Origin: Flavobacteriales bacterium UBA6772
GTDB taxonomy: Bacteria > Bacteroidota > Bacteroidia > Flavobacteriales > UBA7430
NCBI GenBank assembly: GCA_002453265.1
Contig: DKGK01000020.1
Coordinates: 8,109-16,733 of the forward strand
Length of the DNA stretch: 8,625 bases
Reading direction: 5' to 3'
Made by a program: the position numbers and the translations under genes. This document shows, piece by piece, positions 1 to 7,043 of the stretch. The first letter of the stretch is position 1, and every line of letters starts with the position of its first letter. The notes below the pieces were generated by a model. It did no database searches and was not told the origin of the DNA. It saw only the letters and a program-made list of their open reading frames with translations.

Positions 1-1
1 T

Positions 2-79
2 TAAAATGGCTACCAAAATGAACTTACTAGCCTTCCTTCGGTCGGGAAGCTCAAACAACATTTTGCTAGCCTAATTTTA
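2..79. repeat. Large imperfect palindrome at window edge
   Basis: The left arm GGCTACCAAAATG (8-20) matches the reverse complement of the right arm CATTTTGCTAGCC (59-71) at 12 of 13 positions. The pairing continues outward as TAAAAT (2-7) with ATTTTA (74-79), across a two-base bulge at 72-73. Inside lies a second hairpin, CTTCC (32-36) with GGAAG (45-49), around an 8-base loop containing TTCGG. The whole could fold as a long stem with an internal loop and an apical hairpin. It reaches the window edge, so its true extent is unknown. It could be a repetitive palindromic element, the end of a small non-autonomous mobile element, or a structured transcript. No target-site duplication can be tested here. 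Confidence 0.5.
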
Positions 80-177
80 TATACTTATTTCACTAAAAGA
101 AAGGAGGGCGGTGTAAAGGAAAATAGTGGGCAGGAATTGGCGAGTAGTTTTCCAACTCAGGTCAAGTTTCCCTTTTG

Positions 178-212
178 TATCCTTCCAGAAAATCTCAGGA
201 AGATAATTTTTT
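178..212 (+). terminator. Possible rho-independent terminator, plus strand
   Basis: CTTCC (182-186) pairs with GGAAG (198-202). The stem extends by TAT (178-180) with ATA (203-205) once C181 is bulged out. An A and a run of six T (207-212) follow, the usual layout of an intrinsic terminator for plus-strand transcription. The stem is short with few G-C pairs, and the 11-base loop is large. No plus-strand gene lies upstream inside the window, so the terminator would serve something left of position 1 or be fortuitous. Confidence 0.3.
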
Positions 213-216
213 GTTT

Positions 217-248
217 GTCAGGCTGAGACACTCGAAGTCCCACTCAGC
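217..248. repeat. REP-like inverted repeat
   Basis: GCTGAG (222-227) and CTCAGC (243-248) form a perfect 6-base inverted repeat. ACT (230-232) and AGT (236-238) pair inside it around a CGA loop. The left half, with CAGGCTGAG followed by a TCGAAG core, resembles the widespread intergenic palindromes of the CTGAGC...TCGAAG type found in many Bacteroidota and other bacterial genomes. That resemblance is from memory and the copy here would be degenerate. Whether it is repeated elsewhere in the genome cannot be seen from one window. Confidence 0.4.
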
Positions 249-432
249 AAAAGTAAATTCATGAATACGCTAATCAAAAGTATATCCTTTTGCCTCAAAT
301 TATAATAATTTTCAAATCTTTACTATCTTTCGAGAAACCGTAAGGTTACAATTAGTATTTGCTAGAATTTTTTTTAAGATAATCATTTCTAGAAGCTTAT
401 TAAATAATTGACTATTAGTACTTAGATTTTTT

Positions 433-1416
433 TTACTGTTTAAGTAACCAAGTAGATTTCCCCGAACTATTTAATTTATTTAAATGAAGTAGTGCTTGTT
501 CTTTATTTCCGAAAGAGTGGAAAGCTACACGGAATAATCCTGTAGCATTTTGTCCGATAACTGAAGCTTTAAATCCTTCTGTTTTTAAGGTGGAAACTAA
601 TTGTTCTGCATTTACTTTAGAAGAAAAGGAACCGGCTACTAAGTGAAATTGAATCGTGTTTACAATAGGTGCAATTACTTTAGGAGTACTTATTACATTC
701 TCAGAAGTTTCGATTTTAGTTTCTGGACTTGCTTCAATAGAAGTAAGTATAAGTGTTTCTTTTACTTCAACTATTCGAGGCGTGTAAACTGCAGCTGGTT
801 TAAGTTTAAATGGATTTAAGTAGGCATAGTTGGCGTAAGCATCACTTACAGATTCTTGTTGAAAAGAAACATATGTGCTCAGTCCTATAAGAGGAAGTAG
901 TACTGCTGCAACTTTCCAATTGAAAGATGTCTTTTTGGAGTTGTTACTTTTAGCCCTTTTAGCGACTTGTTTTGGCAGACTTACAACTTTAGATTTTCTT
1001 GAAATTGCTGGAGATTGAATTACATCTAAACCAAAAGCATCTAATAAGTAGTTTACTGTATTGTCTGGCTCAAAAGAAATAAGCCCATTTAAATCGCGAG
1101 ATAAAACACCAACCTTAGCTATTTTAGCTCGGCTTTTATGTTCTAAGTCGTTTTGAAGACCTTTTACAAATTGTTCTATTTTTACTTGTGCCGTAGCAAA
1201 AGAAATTCCTTCGCAATCTGAAATATAATTAGCTAATAGTCCATCGTTGTTTTGCAATTGCACATTAAAACTTAGACTCTTACTTGGCGGACGAAGGGTA
1301 TGACTTACCGGATGTATTTGTGCCGATTTATAATTGCTTATAAATCCACCTAAAGCAGGTACTATAACACAATCGTGGCGGTATAATAAATCGCTTATGT
1401 AAGTTTCTATGTTCAT
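433..1416 (-). CDS. HU-CCDC81-like and SPOR domain membrane protein
   Basis: This 327-residue protein has three recognisable parts. Residues 1-135 resemble the two prokaryotic CCDC81-like HU domains common in Bacteroidota, with the typical VPALGGF stretch at 19-25 following an LLYRHDCVI-type segment. A single hydrophobic segment at about 168-185, preceded by lysines and arginines, is a likely membrane anchor that keeps the N-terminus in the cytoplasm. After a linker, residues 254-327 form a C-terminal SPOR domain (FHLVAGSF start, FRVAFHSF in the middle), a fold that binds denuded peptidoglycan at division sites. A role in linking DNA or a cytoplasmic partner to the cell wall is inference; HU-like domains here have no shown DNA contact. 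It is the last gene of the minus-strand cluster, 26 bases after kdsB. The ATG at 1416 gives the family's usual N-terminus. Confidence 0.85.
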   Translation of the reverse strand: MNIETYISDLLYRHDCVIVPALGGFISNYKSAQIHPVSHTLRPPSKSLSFNVQLQNNDGLLANYISDCEGISFATAQVKIEQFVKGLQNDLEHKSRAKIAKVGVLSRDLNGLISFEPDNTVNYLLDAFGLDVIQSPAISRKSKVVSLPKQVAKRAKSNNSKKTSFNWKVAAVLLPLIGLSTYVSFQQESVSDAYANYAYLNPFKLKPAAVYTPRIVEVKETLILTSIEASPETKIETSENVISTPKVIAPIVNTIQFHLVAGSFSSKVNAEQLVSTLKTEGFKASVIGQNATGLFRVAFHSFGNKEQALLHLNKLNSSGKSTWLLKQ

Positions 1417-1442
1417 AAATGCTAATTTAGGAATTCTTATGA

Positions 1443-2186
1443 CTAAGAAAAGAATTTTTTATCGATTTTTTCTAAATCTTCTGGACTATCTACTGCAATA
1501 CATTCAGATTGGGTTATTGCTGTTTTAATCGTATAGCTATTTTCTAACCAACGCAACTGTTCTAAACCTTCAGATCTTTCTAAATCGCCCATGGGCAATT
1601 TTGAAATAGTTTGTAAGGTTTGGTTTCTATAAGCGTAAATACCAATGTGTTGAAAGTAGAATGATTTGTTTAACCACTCTTTTTTATCAATTCCTCTTAG
1701 GTGGGGTATAGCTTCTCTAGAAAAGTATAAGGCTTGTTTGTTTTGTCCTAAAACTACCTTAGGAGTATTGATATTAAAGAGCGTTTCCGAATTGTTAATA
1801 GGTTTTATTAAGGTCGCTATTTCTGTGCTATCGTCAAAGAAGCAGTCAGCGAGAATATTAATGTCAGTAGGATCAATAAATGGTTCATCTCCCTGAATAT
1901 TAATAATAACAATATCGGCTGCTAGGTTTAGTTTTTTAGCTCCTTCTGCAATTCTATCTGTGCCACTTTCGTGCTTGCTAGATGTCATTACAACTTCTCC
2001 ACCAAATTCTAATACATGCTTAAAAATTCGCTCATCATCAGTAGCAACTACTACACGATTTAGCTTTGCTTTTAAGCATTGTTCATAAACCCGATGTATC
2101 ATCGATTTTCCGTGAATATCTACCAAGGGTTTACCCGGAAAACGACTCGACTGATAGCGTGCTGGTATAATGCCTATAAATTCCAT
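1443..2186 (-). CDS. kdsB: CMP-Kdo synthetase
   Basis: 3-deoxy-manno-octulosonate cytidylyltransferase couples Kdo to CTP, giving CMP-Kdo and pyrophosphate in the cytoplasm. CMP-Kdo is the donor used by Kdo transferase in the LPS inner core. At 247 residues it is nearly the length of E. coli KdsB (248). Visible motifs are the nucleotide-binding IPARYQSSRFPGKPL at 7-21, VATDD at 47-51, SGTDRIAE at 74-81, NIQGDEPFI at 96-104 with Asp100 as a metal ligand, LERSEGLEQLRW at 202-213 and AVDSPEDLEK at 231-240 with the second metal aspartate at 233. No key residue appears missing. Its ATG directly follows the stop codon of the upstream TonB receptor, with no base between, which suggests translational coupling. 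The SPOR gene follows after 26 bases. Confidence 0.97.
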   Translation of the reverse strand: MEFIGIIPARYQSSRFPGKPLVDIHGKSMIHRVYEQCLKAKLNRVVVATDDERIFKHVLEFGGEVVMTSSKHESGTDRIAEGAKKLNLAADIVIINIQGDEPFIDPTDINILADCFFDDSTEIATLIKPINNSETLFNINTPKVVLGQNKQALYFSREAIPHLRGIDKKEWLNKSFYFQHIGIYAYRNQTLQTISKLPMGDLERSEGLEQLRWLENSYTIKTAITQSECIAVDSPEDLEKIDKKFFS

Positions 2187-4499
2187 TTAGAATTTTATTC
2201 TATAAAGTAATGAGTATGTTCTTGGAGCACCCAAAGAAGCCGGACGCATTAAATATTCGGTATTAAAAACATTGTCGATATTAGCAGCAAGAGAGCTCTT
2301 TTCTGTTATATCGTATCCAACTCTAACATCGGCTAATAAAGTGTTACCATCGTAACGCTCTCTAGAATCTTTAATTCCCAAAGGTTGCAAAAGCTCTAAT
2401 ATTTGGCTCTCGAAAATGGCATCTACGTTTTTCATTTCGCTGTTAAAACGTATCGATGTACCAAATTGAATTCTATTTTTGGAAACGTTAATATCCATTT
2501 TTGCCAAATGCTCGTATCTATATTTTAGTATCCCAGATTGGTCAGAACTTGTAACATTGTAATCTAAAGGTGCATCATTATTGTCGTAACCATATACTTG
2601 GTATTTATCGTCAATTTCTGGTATTGTATAGGTATAACTACCTAAAACCATAATATCGAAACCGTGAATAGCTCCTTCTCCAGCAAGAGAAAGTTCCAGA
2701 CCTTTTATACGTGAAGTTCCAATATTTATAGATTTAAAACCTAAGCCGAGGAAGTTTTCTGGTGGACCCCATGCTCCAAAGCTAAATTCCATCATTTCGT
2801 CGTATTCCATAATAAAGGCAGCTAGATCTACATAACCTTTCCAATCTCCAATTTTCACACCTTGTTTTATACCTAACTCGGCACTCCAACCACTTTCAGG
2901 TTTGAGCTCTTTGTTAGGATATATATACATTGGACCTGTTTTAAAGGTTACAAACTTCTCCATTATACTCGGAAATCGTAATCCTTGTCCAAAAGAAGCT
3001 CTTAAAAAAGTTGCTTTTGCGAGGTGGTAGTTTATTCCAGATCTAAAAATTGGCTTTGTTAAAGTTTCTTTATCAGCACTAAAATGTTCTAATCTACCAC
3101 CCAAAGAAAGGTTAATTCTTTTGTGTTTTAAATCTAACTGACTGTAAAGAGAATGGTTGTTGCTATGGTGTTTACCATATATTTCACCATCTTGTCCTGC
3201 ACTGTGCCTAAAGGTATAACCGGAGGTTAAGGTCATAAATTCTTTTAATTGTTTTTGCAATTGGTAGTCTGCAAAATAAACCTCGGAGTATCGTTGAGCT
3301 TCAGTATTGTTATATTGAGCAGAATCACTATAATCTGGGAAAATATTAACTCTAAAGTAGCGAGAGTTTAAAGTCTGTTTTATACCTGTTTCTGGGTTGT
3401 TGTATGTTATAAAAGGATCTACACTTATGTATAAGTTATCTTTATATCCAGGGTCATTATCTAAGGCAATATAGGCTAGTGTATCGTGTTGCCACATAAT
3501 AGCATCACCTATTTCACTCCGCATAATATTCGCTTTTACACCGTAACTCAATCCTTCAGCTTGTTTGGAATAATTAGTAAAAGCCATGTTTATACGAGCT
3601 CTTTTACTTGTTACTTTTTGCTGATACCCACCATCGTAAAACAGGTTTGTGCCCAAAACAAAGTCTTTATTGTCTTTTTTATGAGAATGTAAATACGAAA
3701 TATTGTTGGCAGATGTGTAACCGTCTTTATACCAATATAGGCTTTCTCTGCGAGGTTTTCCGTAGGCTGTATGTGTAATGCTCAACTTATTTACAGGTTC
3801 GTTGGTCGGGTATGCGGTACGAATATTAATAGTTCCGTTTAAAGCCGAAGAACCAAATAATACAGAAGAGGCTCCTTTAATAACTTCAATTTGAGAGATG
3901 TTTTCCATGGGGATTAATTGCCATTCTGCAGCCCCTTGGTCACCGCTCATCAATGGCATTCCATCTACCATTACCATAACTCTCGATCCTGCTCCGTAGC
4001 TCCAACCACTTCCACTTCTAATGTTTGCTTGTCCATCTACAATGTGAACCGAAGGTGCTTGGTTTAGAGTTTTGTCTAATGAGGTCGCCGCTTTATTTTC
4101 TATTAATTCAGGTTTTATTACATCCATAGAAACAGTAACCTCTTCTATCCGTTGTTCGAACTTACCTGCTGAGATAACTACAGTTCCCAAAATTTCAGAC
4201 AATTCTTTCAAACTGATGTTTACGGAGGTGGATCCTGCTTTCTCAGCACAAATATTCTGTAAGAAATCTACGAATCCAATGTATTGAAATAATAAATCGT
4301 GACAACCTAAAGGAAGTTCAATACTATAATTCCCATCAACATCGCTTATAGCTCCAAGTCCAGTTATATTTTTCACTGTAATATTTACGCCTATAAGTTC
4401 TTCAGAATTCTGATCTGTAACATTTCCGTTAACAGTTTGTTGTGCCCATGCATTGCAAATGCTGGCAATAAATGCGAGTAATAAGGTGGTTTTTTTCAT
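2187..4499 (-). CDS. TonB-dependent outer-membrane receptor B
   Basis: This 770-residue receptor is predicted to import an unidentified ligand across the outer membrane using TonB energy. A signal peptide covers about 1-19 (cut near AWA-QQ). A carboxypeptidase-regulatory-like beta-sandwich follows at about 22-100, then a TonB-box-like GTVVISA at 105-111. The plug runs to about 228, with VMVMVDGMPL and VIKGASSVLFGSSALNG. The rest is the barrel, with EYDEMMEFSFG at 565-575, GAPRTYSL near the end and a final Phe as usual for outer-membrane proteins. It closely resembles its upstream neighbour, so the two look like a tandem duplication. No SusD partner is present, which argues against a SusCD glycan system. 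Iron-siderophore, cobalamin or other small ligands are possible; I cannot choose. It starts 10 bases after receptor A stops and abuts kdsB. Confidence 0.93.
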   Translation of the reverse strand: MKKTTLLLAFIASICNAWAQQTVNGNVTDQNSEELIGVNITVKNITGLGAISDVDGNYSIELPLGCHDLLFQYIGFVDFLQNICAEKAGSTSVNISLKELSEILGTVVISAGKFEQRIEEVTVSMDVIKPELIENKAATSLDKTLNQAPSVHIVDGQANIRSGSGWSYGAGSRVMVMVDGMPLMSGDQGAAEWQLIPMENISQIEVIKGASSVLFGSSALNGTINIRTAYPTNEPVNKLSITHTAYGKPRRESLYWYKDGYTSANNISYLHSHKKDNKDFVLGTNLFYDGGYQQKVTSKRARINMAFTNYSKQAEGLSYGVKANIMRSEIGDAIMWQHDTLAYIALDNDPGYKDNLYISVDPFITYNNPETGIKQTLNSRYFRVNIFPDYSDSAQYNNTEAQRYSEVYFADYQLQKQLKEFMTLTSGYTFRHSAGQDGEIYGKHHSNNHSLYSQLDLKHKRINLSLGGRLEHFSADKETLTKPIFRSGINYHLAKATFLRASFGQGLRFPSIMEKFVTFKTGPMYIYPNKELKPESGWSAELGIKQGVKIGDWKGYVDLAAFIMEYDEMMEFSFGAWGPPENFLGLGFKSINIGTSRIKGLELSLAGEGAIHGFDIMVLGSYTYTIPEIDDKYQVYGYDNNDAPLDYNVTSSDQSGILKYRYEHLAKMDINVSKNRIQFGTSIRFNSEMKNVDAIFESQILELLQPLGIKDSRERYDGNTLLADVRVGYDITEKSSLAANIDNVFNTEYLMRPASLGAPRTYSLLYRIKF

Positions 4500-4509
4500 T
4501 CTAGGGGGA

Positions 4510-6990
4510 TTAGAATTTTGATGTTAATTTGAGTGAAAATGTACGTGGAGCACCTATAGATCCTGGACGTATTTGGTATTCTCTATTACTAGCATTTTCT
4601 ACTAGACACTGTATTGTAAAATACTTAGCAAAATTATAAGAGATTCTGACATCTGCTAATAAATCACCATCTTTTAGGTTGTTTCTCGATTTCTTTATGC
4701 CCATATCGTAAATATTAGCATCAGCTAGGGTAAAAACATCTAGTACTTCAGCATTAAAAGCACCACTTTCAAAAAGCTTGTCTATATTTTCCATAAAAGA
4801 ATTATAGTGTAAATGCGTTCCAATTGTCCAATTTCCTCGGCTTATACCTAAGTCTAATTTTGCCATGTGTCGGTAGCGGTATTTTAAGATTTCGCTTTCT
4901 GGATTAGAAGAGGTGGAATTATACGATAACTGACTTTCTGGTTCGGCAATTTGTTCTAATATAGGAATCATTGCTTGATCTATTAAACCTTCATCTATAA
5001 AGTTTTGAATTAAAGCATCTAATCTGTCGTTGTAAGAGCCATAAACCTCATCTGGATTTATTGATTTTGGTATCATATAAGTATAACTCAACCTTATGTA
5101 AAGATCCCATTTACCAATTTCCCCTTCTGAAAGTATCGATAAATCGAGTCCCGTAATTTTTGTTTGTCCTACATTTATAGGCTTAAATCCTACTCCTAAA
5201 GGGTTTAATTTAGTAGAATCGCCCCAAAGTCCGTAGCTATATTCTACCATATCGTTATACTCCATTTGGAAAGCTGCAATATCTAAATAGGTTTTAAAAG
5301 AGTCGTTGAGTACCCATTTGTGTTTATAGCCAATTTCTGCGGTATAACCAGTTTCTGCTTTTAGTTCTGGGTTAGAGTAAATAGAAATTTGTCCGGCATC
5401 TTTAAATAAAAACAGCTCGTACATACTAGGATATCTATAGCCTTGTCCGATAGACGCTCTGAAGAAATTACGTTCATTTAATTGGTAGTTTATACCTCCT
5501 CTAAAAATAGGTCTTCCCTCGTTTTTTCCTCGCAAATTATAATGTTCGTATCTTGCACCAGCACTAAATAATAATGGGCCTTGTGTGTGGTCATATTGCG
5601 AGAACAAAGCGTAGTTAATTCCTGTTTTGTCATTGTCGAAAAAATCAGATAATCCTACAAAATAATTCATATTCGCACCCGAAGTCCAGGTGCCGTTTAA
5701 GTAAAATTTCTGAAACAAGTACTCAGAGTATAAAGCTGTATAATTATTTAGTTTTTGGGTTCCATCAGGATTGAAATTAGTTTGCAGCACGCTACCTAGT
5801 AAGTTGTGTTTGGTATTGTTTCTGGAATTTAAATATGAGACTTTAGGTGCTAGGCTTAATTGTGCACTTTTAAAAACAGAGAATTTCTCTTTGCTAAACG
5901 ATGTGTAGCCCAAAGAGTCGCTAAGGTATATAAAGCCATCTGCTTCATTAAAACGCAAATAGGAGGTATTTATTCCATATTCTAGCCCTTTTATGCGTTT
6001 AGACTTAATCTTAGTGTTTAGAAATAAGCGTACTCTGTCGTTTCCTAAATGATGAACCCTTGGAATGGTATCAGTTTCAGTTTTAAGTGTGTCGAGTATT
6101 CCTTGAAAACCATCGCTTTCGTGTATTTGAAGTCCAAAGCTTAAATCAATATTGTCGACTTTAAATGAATGATTAAAGTTGTATCCTGTTTCTCGAGGAT
6201 TAACTTTTGTGGGAGCCCACCAATTTAAAGAGGCTCTTTTTGCCTTATCGTATATAGTGTGATAAACAGAAAAGTTAATTTGTGGTTTAGTCCCTACTTT
6301 TTTACTCGTAATATTAATAACACCATTTAAAGCCGAAGAGCCAAAAAGTACAGAAGAAGCTCCTTTAATAATTTCAATATTTTCTATGTTCTCGGCAGGG
6401 ATTAATTCCCATTGTACCGCACCCGTTGTAGCGTTTGTAATAGGTAAGCCATCTAGTAAAACCAATACTCTCGAACCTGCACCATAGCTCCATCCGCTGC
6501 CTCCTCTAATATTTATTTGCCCATCTATAATATGTACTCCAGGTGCTTGAGCTATACTTCGTTCTATATTATAATTGTTTTGGTTGTGAATGGTTTTACC
6601 TTTAATAAGGTCTAAAGAAACACTTATATCTTCTAGTCTTTGCTCAAATTTACCTGCACTCAAAACAACTGTTTCTAGTTGATCGTATTTAGTTTTAAGT
6701 TTGATGTTTAGCTGTATTGGTTTATTTTTGATTAGAGAAATAACCTTTACAAATGGCTTAAATGATAAATGTTGAAAAGCCAATTTATGAGAACCTTCGG
6801 ATAAATTAAATTCAAAAAAACCATCTATATCGCTAAAGGTTCCATCAGAATTCCCATAAAAAATATGTACATTTGAAATCGGTTCTAAGGAGCCTTCTCG
6901 GCTAATAGTACCAGAAACTTTCACTTGAGCTTCGGCAAAAAAGCTCGAAACTAATGCAATAATAAAAATACGAAAGTATAATCTTGACAT
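4510..6990 (-). CDS. TonB-dependent outer-membrane receptor A
   Basis: This is the first gene of the minus-strand cluster and a paralogue of receptor B. I place the start at 6990, giving 826 residues, because MSRLYFRIFIIALVSSFFAEAQ is a proper signal peptide (about 1-21). The frame is open to an ATG at 7095, but that would add 35 residues ahead of the signal peptide and overlap dprA. A carboxypeptidase-regulatory-like domain covers about 24-100, with a TonB-box-like ETVVLSA at 106-112. The plug extends to about 228 (VLVLLDGLPI, IIKGASSVLFGSSALNG), followed by the barrel ending GAPRTFSLKL and a final Phe. Compared with receptor B it carries about 30 extra residues near 655-687, probably in a surface loop. 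The ligand is unknown and no SusD-like gene is adjacent. A promoter candidate lies just upstream. Confidence 0.93.
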   Translation of the reverse strand: MSRLYFRIFIIALVSSFFAEAQVKVSGTISREGSLEPISNVHIFYGNSDGTFSDIDGFFEFNLSEGSHKLAFQHLSFKPFVKVISLIKNKPIQLNIKLKTKYDQLETVVLSAGKFEQRLEDISVSLDLIKGKTIHNQNNYNIERSIAQAPGVHIIDGQINIRGGSGWSYGAGSRVLVLLDGLPITNATTGAVQWELIPAENIENIEIIKGASSVLFGSSALNGVINITSKKVGTKPQINFSVYHTIYDKAKRASLNWWAPTKVNPRETGYNFNHSFKVDNIDLSFGLQIHESDGFQGILDTLKTETDTIPRVHHLGNDRVRLFLNTKIKSKRIKGLEYGINTSYLRFNEADGFIYLSDSLGYTSFSKEKFSVFKSAQLSLAPKVSYLNSRNNTKHNLLGSVLQTNFNPDGTQKLNNYTALYSEYLFQKFYLNGTWTSGANMNYFVGLSDFFDNDKTGINYALFSQYDHTQGPLLFSAGARYEHYNLRGKNEGRPIFRGGINYQLNERNFFRASIGQGYRYPSMYELFLFKDAGQISIYSNPELKAETGYTAEIGYKHKWVLNDSFKTYLDIAAFQMEYNDMVEYSYGLWGDSTKLNPLGVGFKPINVGQTKITGLDLSILSEGEIGKWDLYIRLSYTYMIPKSINPDEVYGSYNDRLDALIQNFIDEGLIDQAMIPILEQIAEPESQLSYNSTSSNPESEILKYRYRHMAKLDLGISRGNWTIGTHLHYNSFMENIDKLFESGAFNAEVLDVFTLADANIYDMGIKKSRNNLKDGDLLADVRISYNFAKYFTIQCLVENASNREYQIRPGSIGAPRTFSLKLTSKF

Positions 6991-7008
6991 AATTTGAATC
7001 TTAATCTT

Positions 7009-7043
7009 CAAAAATAGGTTTTTATTAAATGAATTCAGACAAA
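7009..7043 (-). promoter_or_regulatory. Candidate Bacteroidota promoter for receptor operon
   Basis: Read on the minus strand, TTTG (7043-7040) is followed after 23 bases by TATTTTTG (7016-7009), which fits the Bacteroidota primary-sigma pattern TTG-N17-23-TAnnTTTG. Transcription would begin a few bases past 7009 and leave a short leader of roughly 10-15 bases before the ATG at 6990. The upstream element lies inside the first codons of dprA. In AT-rich DNA such matches occur by chance, so this rests on pattern and position only. Confidence 0.45.

Larger units (their letters stand above)
1..432. other. Intergenic region with palindromes, no recognised gene
   Basis: This stretch downstream of the SPOR gene has no open frame with a convincing start or recognisable product. 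It holds an imperfect palindrome at 2-79, a terminator-like hairpin at 178-212 and a REP-like inverted repeat at 217-248, each listed separately. Smaller inverted repeats are CAAAAG/CTTTTG (275-280 and 287-292, 6-base loop), AACC/GGTT around GTAA (336-347) and CTAGAA/TTCTAG (362-367 and 387-392). Positions 249-432 are very AT-rich, while about 100-170 is visibly richer in G and C. I see no tRNA or rRNA. No hairpin followed by a T-run on the minus strand marks the end of the minus-strand operon. The left part may belong to a repeat continuing beyond the window. Confidence 0.7.

Noticed and set aside
2..61. Minus-strand ATG frame of 20 codons running off the left edge
   Set aside because: It lies entirely in the edge palindrome and is too short to judge; no domain or upstream promoter can be seen.
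2..79. Integron attC site
   Set aside because: The palindrome lacks the GTTRRRY and RYYYAAC core sites at its ends and no integrase gene is near.
1666..1896. Open frame of 76 codons on the plus strand
   Set aside because: It lies wholly opposite kdsB, whose motifs are intact, and its translation resembles no known family.
3486..4287. Two plus-strand open frames (3486-3692 and 4072-4287)
   Set aside because: Both are antisense to the conserved plug and barrel of receptor B and have no features of their own.
6984..6989. TTGACA, identical to the E. coli -35 element
   Set aside because: No matching -10 follows at the right distance, Bacteroidota use a different consensus, and the bases encode the start of receptor A in reverse.
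2187..6990. Polysaccharide utilisation locus (SusC-like receptors)
   Set aside because: There is no SusD-like lipoprotein, glycoside hydrolase or sensor beside the receptors, and both are shorter than typical SusC proteins.
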